Positions 46,001 to 53,732 of a stretch of 64,000 nucleotides of DNA are shown here, piece by piece. The first letter of the stretch is position 1. Each line of letters begins with the position of its first letter. The stretch covers positions 3,020 to 67,019 of the forward strand of contig JAYKIL010000006.1 of assembly GCA_035284745.1 (NCBI GenBank). Direction: 5' to 3'. A model generated the notes under the pieces. It was not told the origin of the DNA. It worked only from the letters and a program-made list of their open reading frames with translations, and ran no database searches. The translations under genes and the position numbers were made by a program. The stretch comes from JAYKJB01 sp035284745 [NCBI: Candidatus Sericytochromatia bacterium]. GTDB lineage: Bacteria > Cyanobacteriota > Sericytochromatia > S15B-MN24.

Positions 46001-46060
46001 GTAAGAAGCCTCCGGAATACCGTTGCAACCGAATTCTAGCAGAGACAGCGGCCCAAAAAT

Positions 46061-46143
46061 GTGACCAATGTGACGGATTACCAAACTCCCCAAAAGCCAG
46101 ACGGCATCATCACCATTGGTCATTCGTCACAGTTTCACGTGAC
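46061..46143. promoter_or_regulatory. Cluster of GTGAC half-sites in the gltX/LysM divergent region
   Basis: Two direct GTGAC copies at 46061-46065 and 46070-46074, and an inverted pair GTCAC (46126-46130) / GTGAC (46139-46143) with eight bases between. This could be a binding site for a dimeric regulator. The rest of the 300-base region between the two divergent genes contains only a 62-codon frame (46061-46249) without ribosome binding site. Confidence 0.3.
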
Positions 46144-46220
46144 AATAAATGGTAAACATAACACAGGTACAGAAGCAGATCATATCAACGCCCAGAGTCG
46201 GCTCGCGTCCGTCGCATTGC

Positions 46221-46250
46221 GCGACAAACGCATTTCGGGCAAGGTATAAT
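46221..46250 (+). promoter_or_regulatory. Promoter of the His-rich LysM gene
   Basis: A perfect TATAAT at 46245-46250 with GCGACA (46221-46226) 18 bases upstream, about 50 bases before the ATG at 46301. Confidence 0.6.
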
Positions 46251-46300
46251 GCTTATGTTAAATAGTCCTCGGCGTCGTTGCCTGAGACAGGTTTTTCAGC

Positions 46301-48244
46301 ATGACCACTTCGTCCTCTTTCCCGTCCCGCAAGAAACAATTACTGCCGGAAGTGCCCGCCGGGGTCGACCCTATTGGCGCCTTTTTGGTAAACCAACGAC
46401 GGGAATATTCAGTGTCTGGAAATCCACAGCGTTACAACACCGATATGGGGGAGCGCATCACCGACCTCGGTGAAGTGGCCCGTGTGCTCTCGGGATGTCT
46501 CGCGGCCGACCAGCAAGATGATGACCTGGTCGTTGAACTGCTGATGCTTGAGTCAATGTTGGCTGACGTGCCAGTCAAGTCAAAAGAAATTCTCGAACAG
46601 TTGGGAGACCTCGGAGAGGAGGTCCGCGAAAGCCTGGTGCCTCCAGGGGTTATCAACGTCGCATCACTGAGACGCCGGACCCGCAGACTGCGCCAGCAAA
46701 TTGGGGCATTGGCCTCCCGCATTTCGGCCGCGTTGGTTCTTTTCCTGACCGGTGCCCCAAACATCACGCAGGATGCGTTAGCAGCGGAGGAGAGTGTCAA
46801 CGGCTACGCAGTGGCGAACGCCCCGCTGGTCAAGGTCATCGATTCTTTAACGGGTCAGGGTGTCGCGGGCGTGCAGATCAAAACGATGGAGGAACGCCTG
46901 CTCGGGGTCACCGATACTGCAGGCCAGGCCACGCTGGGAGACGGCTATCTTGAGACCGACCTGTTGAGTTTTGAAAAAGATGGCTACGACATGTACCTTT
47001 TGGACAGAACCCAGATGTCCTCAAGGAATATCGTTTCAATGAAGCCCTTGAAGGCACTGCAAGCCAATTCGGCGGGTGCCAAGGGGGCTGCAGCCAGCAC
47101 AGAGCGCCCCCGCACCGAAGCGTCGGATCCTCTGGGGGTGACACGCCCGGCTGCGATTGCAAAGGCCCCTGAGCCTCCCCGGGTCGTTCCCCCCAAACCG
47201 GGGCAAGCGCCTGTCTTGCAGCCGCCCCGGCAACCTTCTAAGCCGCAACCGCCCGCGTTGAAACTTCCTGTGCGTCCTCGAACCAAAGCAGCGGAAAGCG
47301 CCGGACACGCCCACGCCAGTGCCCCGGCAAAGGGTCACGGGGGGGCAAGTCACGGACACAGTGCGGCCAAACCAGCCGATACGCATCACGGCGCCGCCGC
47401 GCACACGCGAGAGGTGAGGTTGCCCACCAAACCCCGGTCCCACGCCGCCCACAGTGAGAATCACGGCCACGCGAGTGCCCCGGCCTCACACGCAGCCCAC
47501 AAGGCGCGTGGTCACGGGGCGGTCCACCGTGCGTCCGCTGGAACAGCAACGGGGGCGCACGTCGCTTCCGGCCACAGCAGCCACGGCGCGTCGGCGCATA
47601 GCAGCAGCCACAAGGTTGCTTCGGGACACGGGCACTCAGCGGGCGCGCACCACGGCCAAAAGTCGACGGGGCACGGGCACAAGTCATCTGCTCATCATGG
47701 GCACAAGTCCACGGGACACGGGCAAAAGGCAGACTCCGTCCACGCCCACAAAGTGATGTCATCCCCGGTCCTTCCTCGTCGGCCAAAGGCCTCCTACCAT
47801 GCGGCACACGGGAATCATGGAGCCCACGCAACGCACCACGTGGCAGTGCCTCACCATACACCGCGCGCCAGACTGCACGCGAATGTGGCGTCTCATTCTC
47901 ACGGTTCTAACTATCGCGTACGGCCAGGTGATTCTCTTTCATCGATCGCCAGCCAAACCCTGGGAAGCGCCAACCGGTGGCGGGAAATTTACAATGCCAA
48001 TCGCGGTGAGATTGCAAATCCTCGCTTCATTCAAGTGGGTCAGGTGCTGCATTTGCCTGGCCACACGAGCCACGCCTCGGGCGGTGTTTACCGGGTAAAA
48101 CGCGGCGACAGCCTCTACACGATTGCCTCGACCCATTTGGGCCACGGGCATAAGTGGCAGGATATCTGGAACTTGAATCGTGACAAAATCAGGAATGCTC
48201 GCCTGATTTATCCGGGACAAGTCCTGACCTTGCCCCACGCATAA
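46301..48244 (+). CDS. His-rich LysM protein with internal export/membrane segment
   Basis: 647 residues with an unusual plan. Residues 1 to about 125 are acidic and soluble. An Arg-rich stretch (LRRRTRRLRQQ) precedes a hydrophobic segment ending in ALA-AEE (about 140-167) that looks like a signal peptide or membrane anchor inside the protein. A small carboxypeptidase-regulatory-like domain follows (about 178-235: VIDSLTGQGVAGVQI). Then come a Pro-rich linker, about 200 residues with more than 40 His in Gly/Ala/Ser/His repeats, and two C-terminal LysM domains (YRVRPGDSLSSIAS and YRVKRGDSLYTIAS). LysM binds peptidoglycan; the His-rich part may bind metals. It converges on the FlhA-like gene. 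Confidence 0.75.
   Translation: MTTSSSFPSRKKQLLPEVPAGVDPIGAFLVNQRREYSVSGNPQRYNTDMGERITDLGEVARVLSGCLAADQQDDDLVVELLMLESMLADVPVKSKEILEQLGDLGEEVRESLVPPGVINVASLRRRTRRLRQQIGALASRISAALVLFLTGAPNITQDALAAEESVNGYAVANAPLVKVIDSLTGQGVAGVQIKTMEERLLGVTDTAGQATLGDGYLETDLLSFEKDGYDMYLLDRTQMSSRNIVSMKPLKALQANSAGAKGAAASTERPRTEASDPLGVTRPAAIAKAPEPPRVVPPKPGQAPVLQPPRQPSKPQPPALKLPVRPRTKAAESAGHAHASAPAKGHGGASHGHSAAKPADTHHGAAAHTREVRLPTKPRSHAAHSENHGHASAPASHAAHKARGHGAVHRASAGTATGAHVASGHSSHGASAHSSSHKVASGHGHSAGAHHGQKSTGHGHKSSAHHGHKSTGHGQKADSVHAHKVMSSPVLPRRPKASYHAAHGNHGAHATHHVAVPHHTPRARLHANVASHSHGSNYRVRPGDSLSSIASQTLGSANRWREIYNANRGEIANPRFIQVGQVLHLPGHTSHASGGVYRVKRGDSLYTIASTHLGHGHKWQDIWNLNRDKIRNARLIYPGQVLTLPHA
47297..47910 (+). repeat. 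Low-complexity His/Gly/Ala/Ser-coding repeats
   Basis: Irregular tandem units such as GHGHKSSAHHGHKSTGHGQK and SGHSSHGASAHSSSHK within the LysM gene. Copies are imperfect, with periods of about 4-11 residues. The DNA is rich in CAC and GGG/GGC words. Replication slippage could change its length between strains. Confidence 0.65.
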
Positions 48245-48259
48245 ACGGTCACTCTCTTT

Positions 48260-50059
48260 TCAAGAACCAATGAGTGAAATGGTTCCCACCCTCTGTATTT
48301 GAAACTGAGGGTGAATCTCAAGGAACGAGATGACGTGAAGGTGGGGCAACTCGCGTTGAACCAGATCCTTGATGAAGGGCCTGATTCGGGGTTCGCATAG
48401 AACAATGGGCACATCCATGTGTCCGCACTGGGACGCCAAGCGCGCCACCAAGATGTCTTTCTGAGCGGCTTCCAGAAAAAGGGTTTGCCCCTGTGAACTG
48501 GTCTGAATGCCCTGAAGTATCATACTTTCTACGGAGAGATCGAGCATCACCACGTCGAGCGTTTGGTCTTCCGAAGCCAACGCAGCGCATATCTGCCTCG
48601 CCAGAGCCCGACGGACTAATTCGGTCAAAACCTTGGCATCTGTCAACGGGCGAATTTGCGCCGCCATTTCAAGCAACATCAACTGCTCCACCGTCGCGCG
48701 GTTCTGGCCGAACTGGTCTTGCAGGTAAAATGGGTGAACCGGTTTCGCCGCGACGGCCAAGGTTTCTAGAATGGTGACCTGGTCTCGGATACTGATCTGC
48801 TCCCGCAGCAAATTGCGCAGTATCAAGTGGTAATCTGCCAATTCAAGTTTTTCAGGCAAAACGGCCTCGATGGTTTGCCCGTGTCGCTCGCGCAAGAAAT
48901 CGAGCATCGCAATCAGTTCTTCCAAAGAGAACATTTCGTGCGCATGGCGCCGCAAAATCAATTCGAGATGCAGGGCTAGCAGTTCAATGCACTCGAGCAC
49001 CGTATGCCCCATGTTTTTAAGGCGAGTCCCTGCCGCACGCGGAACCCATAATGCCGGCCGGCGAGTGGCCGGATCCCGAGTTGGAAACCCTGCAATGGCA
49101 CTTGGCATCGGCTCCGCATGAGGATTTTCGACCGCCAGCCGGTACCCCAACATCAATTCCCCTTCAGCGACGACATTGCCTCTCACCCGTATCAAATAGG
49201 CATTCGGACGCAATTCCACATTGTCAGTCAGCCGGATTCCAGGACAAATGAAACCCAATGAATATGCGATGTCCGAACGCATGGGCCCAATGCGAGCAAT
49301 GAGTTCCCCGCCCAACGCCGGATCCACCAGGGGAATGAGATCAAGCCCGAGCTCCAGTTCAACAGAGGGAACCGACAACGAAGGCAACAAGGCCTCCGGA
49401 TTCAACAGGTCATCCTCATCCTGGTTGTTCATAAACTCCGAGCCGACCCCGACGGTCTCTTCGTCAGTCACCAAATGGGCGAGGTCGTCGGGGACATTCG
49501 TCCGAACCACCAATGTTTGAGACTCCCCGAGGTCATGGCCCTCGAACGGTAACGCAGCAAACAGTTCGTAGAAGAGAGGATAGTCTCTGAACATTTCGCG
49601 GCTCGCAAGCAAATTTCGATAGAGCCCGTGAATAATGTCCAAGGCCTCAGGCTGCACTTCCAAGTCGGCCCGAGACTGAAGCAACTCTGCCGCTCTCTCT
49701 GCCTTGTTGAGCTCCTGCTGGTTGTCTCGGAAGTGATCAAGCAAGGCCGTGATGTTGAATTTTAGGTAGACCGATAACTTTATTTGTGCGGCCAATTCTT
49801 TGATGCGCCCCGGCCCCAGGGCCAGATCCAAAGGAACGGTGGCCCGGTCAATCGGCACGGGGCTTTCTGCCGTTCGCAACGCGAATGCCAATTGCTCGAA
49901 CAACGGTCGAACAATGGTCTCTCGATGGCGCGCCGCCTCGATGGCTTGGCGGAATTCCGCGCGACGCTCATCGGGAGCACGGTGCGTTTGCAGGCCGCGT
50001 TTCCCCCGCCAACGTGTTAATAAGCGTGAAAACCAGGTCATGACAGGCCCTATTTGCAC
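48260..50059 (-). CDS. Soluble FlhA/SctV C-terminal-domain protein (FHIPEP family without membrane part)
   Basis: 599 residues. From about residue 230 to the end it matches the cytosolic domain of the flagellar/type III export gate FlhA: VELELGLDLIPLVDP, SLGFICPGIRLTDNVELRPN, RVRGNVVAEGEL, LALHLELILRRHAHEMF, ILRNLLREQISIRDQVTILE, LVRRALARQIC and a final block IVLCEPRIRPFIKDLVQREL. The eight N-terminal membrane helices of real FlhA are absent. Residues 1 to about 225 are instead a polar helical region of unknown family. No flagellar or injectisome gene is near. GTG 50059 has AGAGG six bases upstream. It may form a soluble ring or bind export substrates and chaperones, but this is inference. 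Confidence 0.85.
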   Translation of the reverse strand: MQIGPVMTWFSRLLTRWRGKRGLQTHRAPDERRAEFRQAIEAARHRETIVRPLFEQLAFALRTAESPVPIDRATVPLDLALGPGRIKELAAQIKLSVYLKFNITALLDHFRDNQQELNKAERAAELLQSRADLEVQPEALDIIHGLYRNLLASREMFRDYPLFYELFAALPFEGHDLGESQTLVVRTNVPDDLAHLVTDEETVGVGSEFMNNQDEDDLLNPEALLPSLSVPSVELELGLDLIPLVDPALGGELIARIGPMRSDIAYSLGFICPGIRLTDNVELRPNAYLIRVRGNVVAEGELMLGYRLAVENPHAEPMPSAIAGFPTRDPATRRPALWVPRAAGTRLKNMGHTVLECIELLALHLELILRRHAHEMFSLEELIAMLDFLRERHGQTIEAVLPEKLELADYHLILRNLLREQISIRDQVTILETLAVAAKPVHPFYLQDQFGQNRATVEQLMLLEMAAQIRPLTDAKVLTELVRRALARQICAALASEDQTLDVVMLDLSVESMILQGIQTSSQGQTLFLEAAQKDILVARLASQCGHMDVPIVLCEPRIRPFIKDLVQRELPHLHVISFLEIHPQFQIQRVGTISLIGS

Positions 50060-50163
50060 AGGAAACCTCTTTCAGCTTACCCGCAGATGCCTGCAAGCAA
50101 TCTTATTTTAGAAATATCAGATTCAGTCGCCCTCTATTCCACGCCCTGAGCCACTCTCCGGGC

Positions 50164-50192
50164 TTGACCGTGGTGTCGGAGCGTGTTAGAGT
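50164..50192 (+). promoter_or_regulatory. Promoter of the gcv operon
   Basis: TTGACC (50164-50169) and TAGAGT (50187-50192) with a 17-base spacer. The leader before gcvT would be only about 20 bases, too short for a glycine riboswitch, which is often found ahead of gcv genes. Confidence 0.6.
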
Positions 50193-50221
50193 GAGCGCGC
50201 GGGTTGCGAGTATTTCAGCCG

Positions 50222-51322
50222 ATGTCGACGACACACACAGCACATCCCCTCCAAAAAACACCCCTCCACGCTCAACACGTGGCGTTGGGGGCCAAAATGG
50301 TGCCGTTTGGCGGATGGGAAATGCCGTTGCAATATGCGGGAATTTTGCAAGAACATCACGCCGTTCGCCGAGAGGTGGGTCTTTTCGACGTCTCTCACAT
50401 GGGTGAATTTCACATTTCGGGTCCGGAGGCCGCGCCTTTTGTGCAGCGAATGGTTGGAAACGACGTCCTAAAGCTTGCTGCCGACCAAGCCTTGTATACA
50501 CAAATGATGCGACCGGACGGCGGGACAGTAGACGATTTGTTGGTGTATCGTCAACCCGATGGCTATTTGCTGGTGGTCAACGCCTCAAACATTGACAAAG
50601 ACTGGTCGTGGCTGGAGCAGTACAAACCCCGAGAAGTCACAATGGTCAATCAATCCGCGCAAACAGCCATGTTGGCCGTTCAAGGGCCGCGCGCGGCAGA
50701 AATGATGCAGCGATTGACCCCTGTCGCCTCGCTCGGTAGTTTCCGCTGGTGCGAAACCCGCTTTGCTGAGCGTTCCGTGCGCATCGCGCGGACAGGGTAC
50801 ACGGGTGAAGATGGTTTCGAAATTTTTTGCGACGCGGGCGACGCCCCCGCCGTTTGGGACGCGTTACTCGCGGGGGGAGAACCTTTTGGCATTCAGCCGT
50901 GCGGCCTCGGTGCGAGGGACACCCTCCGTCTGGAAGCAGGCTTGCCCTTATACGGCCACGAATTATCTGAGGTCATCACTCCCGTGATGGCGGGTTTGTC
51001 GTGGAGCGTAAAGCCCAACAAGGGGGATTTTCTGGGAAGAGAAGCCCTGCTTTCACAACTGGGCGGAAACCTCACTCACCGCGTGGTTGCTTTAGAATTC
51101 AACCATCGCGTGATCGCCCGACAAGGCTATCGCGTGTTTTGCGAGGATCAGTTGGTCGGTGAAGTCCTGTCTGGAACATTCTCCCCAACCCTCCAGGTCC
51201 CCGTGGCGACAGCGTTGGTAGACCACAAATTCGCGCAAAGCGCGTTAAGTGTGGAGATCCGTGGTCAACTTCATCCGGCGAACACGACGCGATTGCCCTT
51301 TTATCGTCGCCCCAACCGCTAA
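50222..51322 (+). CDS. gcvT: Aminomethyltransferase (glycine cleavage T protein)
   Basis: T protein passes the aminomethyl group from lipoyl-H protein to tetrahydrofolate. Motifs: MVPFGGWEMPLQY, LFDVSHMGEFHISG, GTVDDLLVYR (conserved Asp), RTGYTGEDGFEIF and GLGARDTLRLEAGLPLYGHE. 366 residues from ATG 50222; a TTG six codons upstream is possible. First gene of gcvT-gcvH-gcvPA. Confidence 0.95.
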   Translation: MSTTHTAHPLQKTPLHAQHVALGAKMVPFGGWEMPLQYAGILQEHHAVRREVGLFDVSHMGEFHISGPEAAPFVQRMVGNDVLKLAADQALYTQMMRPDGGTVDDLLVYRQPDGYLLVVNASNIDKDWSWLEQYKPREVTMVNQSAQTAMLAVQGPRAAEMMQRLTPVASLGSFRWCETRFAERSVRIARTGYTGEDGFEIFCDAGDAPAVWDALLAGGEPFGIQPCGLGARDTLRLEAGLPLYGHELSEVITPVMAGLSWSVKPNKGDFLGREALLSQLGGNLTHRVVALEFNHRVIARQGYRVFCEDQLVGEVLSGTFSPTLQVPVATALVDHKFAQSALSVEIRGQLHPANTTRLPFYRRPNR

Positions 51323-51338
51323 AGCTTCAGGAGCACTT

Positions 51339-51716
51339 ATGACGCTGCCAGCCAATATTCGTTTTATTGCCTCTCACGAGTATCTCTATCCCATCAACGA
51401 TGCGGTCGCAGTGGGTGTTTCCCGTTATGCGGTTGATCAACTCGGCGATGTGGTGTACGTGGAGTTGCCCCCTGTCGGCAAGCACCTCAATAAGGGCGAC
51501 TCTTTCGGGGTGATTGAGTCAGTCAAAGCCGTTTCGGATATTTACGCACCCATCTCGGGCGAAGTGGTGGCGGTCAATGAAGCGGCCGTGACGGACCCCG
51601 GTCTGATTACCGAAGACCCCTACGAAAAAGGTTGGCTCATTCGCATCAAGGGTGATACCTCGGACCTCGACGCGATGGATGAGAAAGCCTACGCGAATTT
51701 CACTGGAGCTCTGTGA
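51339..51716 (+). CDS. gcvH: Glycine cleavage system H protein
   Basis: 125 residues from ATG 51339 (AGGAG five bases upstream). The lipoylation Lys lies in GVIESVKAVSDIYAPISGEV, with GDVVYVELP before it, both typical. It carries the intermediate between P, T and L proteins. It lies 16 bases after gcvT and its stop overlaps the gcvPA start. Confidence 0.96.
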   Translation: MTLPANIRFIASHEYLYPINDAVAVGVSRYAVDQLGDVVYVELPPVGKHLNKGDSFGVIESVKAVSDIYAPISGEVVAVNEAAVTDPGLITEDPYEKGWLIRIKGDTSDLDAMDEKAYANFTGAL

Positions 51717-53071
51717 TGCACGCTTATCTGCCGCTGTCCTCGGTCGATCGCCAAGCCATGTTGGAAGAGGTGGGCTTTACGTCGTTCGAGGAGATGATTC
51801 AGCATATCCCCGCCTCTTTGCGCCTCCAGCAGTTGGACCTTCCCCCGGGGAAGTCTGAACTTGAAGTACAAGGCACCATGCGGGGTTGGGCGGCAAGCAA
51901 CCACACTCCGGATAAGCTCTCATTCCTTGGCGCAGGGGTTTACCAGCGCTTTATCCCCGCAGCGGTGGACGCCATTGTATCTCGCTCGGAGTTTTACACC
52001 GCTTACACCCCCTACCAACCAGAAGTCAGTCAGGGCACCCTGCAATATACTTACGAATACCAGACGCTGATTTGCCAACTGACGGGGATGGACGTGAGCA
52101 ATGCCAGTCTTTACGACGGCTCAACCGCGATGGCGGAGGCAGCCTTTATGGCGATGCGTATCACCGGGCGCCGGAAAATTTTGGTGGCAGGTTCGGTTCA
52201 CCCGGAATACCTAGAAGTTCTGAACACCTATGCCCGGGGCCCCGAAGCGAGCATCGAGGTGCTGCCACTGACGAATGGAAGATTGTCCCACGACCAAATT
52301 CGGGCAGAGGCTCTCGAAGGCGCGGCGTGTTTGGTGGTGGCGTGCCCGAACTTTTTTGGTTTGGTTGAGGAAATGCCCCAACTGAGCGAAACAATTCATG
52401 CAGCGGGCGGCTTACTGGTGGCGGTCGTCGAGCCGACGTCACTGGCCGTCTTGACCCCACCGGGGGAATACGGGGCCGATATCGTCGTGGGCGACGGGCA
52501 ATCACTGGGCAATATGAGCCAATTTGGCGGTCCGCACGTGGGCTTTATGGCCTGCCGGAGTGAACACTTCCGGCAGCTTCCTGGCCGTATCGTGGGCGCC
52601 ACGCAAGATTCTCGCGGTGAAAAGGCTTACACCCTGACGCTGCAGACCCGGGAACAACACATCCGACGAGAGAAGGCAACCAGCAACATCTGTACCAACC
52701 AAGCGCTGTGTGCCTTGGCCGTCACGGTGTACCTGTCACTCGCCGGGCCGCAGGGACTGCTGAGCGTGGCCGAATTGTCAGCCGATCGCGCCCACCATTT
52801 GGCGCAGGCCATCGCCGAGATTCCGGGGTTTTCACTCGCCTTCGATGGCCCCTTCATCAATGAGTTTGTAGTGCGAAGTCGTTTTCCCGTCCAGCAGGTA
52901 CTGGACCATTTGCAAAACCAGGGCATTTTAGGTGGCGTTCCGCTCAAAACCTGGTTCCCTGATCGCGAAGACTGTTTCTTGATTGCCGTCACCGAAATCA
53001 ATGACGTGGAGTCACTGCAACGACTGATGAGTGCGCTGACGGAATTCGCCACCACGAGCATCACCGTCTGA
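51716..53071 (+). CDS. gcvPA: Glycine dehydrogenase (decarboxylating) subunit 1
   Basis: 451 residues matching the N-terminal subunit of the two-subunit P protein: YTPYQPEVSQGTLQYTYEYQ, SLYDGSTAMAEAAFMAMR, GDGQSLGNMSQFGGPHVG and RREKATSNICTNQAL. ATG 51716 shares its A with the gcvH stop (TGATG), with GGAG seven bases before. The second subunit (gcvPB), which holds the PLP Lys, should follow but does not: the next 240 bases are non-coding and then comes spoVS. A working P protein needs gcvPB elsewhere in the genome. Confidence 0.94.
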   Translation: MHAYLPLSSVDRQAMLEEVGFTSFEEMIQHIPASLRLQQLDLPPGKSELEVQGTMRGWAASNHTPDKLSFLGAGVYQRFIPAAVDAIVSRSEFYTAYTPYQPEVSQGTLQYTYEYQTLICQLTGMDVSNASLYDGSTAMAEAAFMAMRITGRRKILVAGSVHPEYLEVLNTYARGPEASIEVLPLTNGRLSHDQIRAEALEGAACLVVACPNFFGLVEEMPQLSETIHAAGGLLVAVVEPTSLAVLTPPGEYGADIVVGDGQSLGNMSQFGGPHVGFMACRSEHFRQLPGRIVGATQDSRGEKAYTLTLQTREQHIRREKATSNICTNQALCALAVTVYLSLAGPQGLLSVAELSADRAHHLAQAIAEIPGFSLAFDGPFINEFVVRSRFPVQQVLDHLQNQGILGGVPLKTWFPDREDCFLIAVTEINDVESLQRLMSALTEFATTSITV

Positions 53072-53311
53072 ACATTTTCCTGAATCAGAATACGAGGGAG
53101 ATGGAGGTCGACCTCGACAAACCTGCGAGGCAAACCTTGGCAGTTTTGACCGGCGCCATCGTGGCGTGAGTCTCGTACGATCACGGAGTCGGGTCCTTTA
53201 CCCGACCTCGATCTCATTGATTCAACAAACTCCGGGCGCCTTGGAAAGCGATGACCTCGCGCCTCAATGAGGCCGTGTGTCATCCCAATCTACGCGGAGG
53301 AGGACCACCAC

Positions 53312-53602
53312 GTGTTGTCGAAGCAAGCACCTGCTAAACGGGTTCCATTATTGCGGGTCTGTTCCAACTCCAATCCTGCGTCCGTCGCGGGGGCGATCGC
53401 CGGCGTAATACGCGAAAGCGGTCGATGCGAAGTCCAGGCGATTGGAGCAGGCGCGGTGAATCAGACCGTTAAGGCCATCGGCATTGCTCGGGGTTACGTG
53501 GCACCCTCCGGGCTCAATTTGATCACCATTCCCGCCTTTCTGGATATCGAGGTCAACGGAGAAGAGCGAACCGCCATTCGCTTTATTATCGAGCCCCGGT
53601 AA
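53312..53602 (+). CDS. spoVS: Stage V sporulation protein S
   Basis: 96 residues. VLLRVC-like start, then SNPASVAGAIAGVIRE, EVQAIGAGAVNQTVKAIGIA, YVAPSGLNLITIPAFLDIEV and ERTAIRFIIEP, an almost full match to SpoVS, an Alba-like nucleic-acid-binding protein. GTG 53312 has GAGGAGG eight bases upstream. It is preceded by a stem-loop (GTCGGGT/ACCCGAC, 53188-53206) with no T run. SpoVS is also found outside spore formers, so it does not prove sporulation. Confidence 0.94.
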   Translation: MLSKQAPAKRVPLLRVCSNSNPASVAGAIAGVIRESGRCEVQAIGAGAVNQTVKAIGIARGYVAPSGLNLITIPAFLDIEVNGEERTAIRFIIEPR

Positions 53603-53732
53603 TTAAGGGCGACGAGGACATCAAAAAGCTGGCAATTCAGGTAGTATGGGGAGGTGTTCGCGGTAAAATATCGGAAATGGCACTGGACACAATTTTCTCG
53701 TCCTTTGGACAAAATGGGCCCGCGAGGTTTCT

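Noticed and set aside
46061-46249. 62-codon frame in the gltX/LysM divergent region
   Set aside because: No ribosome binding site, and it runs through the predicted promoter of the LysM gene.
46301-48244. Histidine-rich protein as a metallochaperone such as HypB or SlyD
   Set aside because: No GTPase or isomerase domain; the LysM domains point to the cell wall.
50193-50221. Glycine riboswitch ahead of gcvT
   Set aside because: The leader is too short and no aptamer-like pairing is present.
53188-53206. Stem-loop after gcvPA as terminator
   Set aside because: Good stem but no T run, so not called a rho-independent terminator.
52627-53283. 218-codon minus-strand frame opposite gcvPA
   Set aside because: Antisense to a clear gcvPA and without family features.
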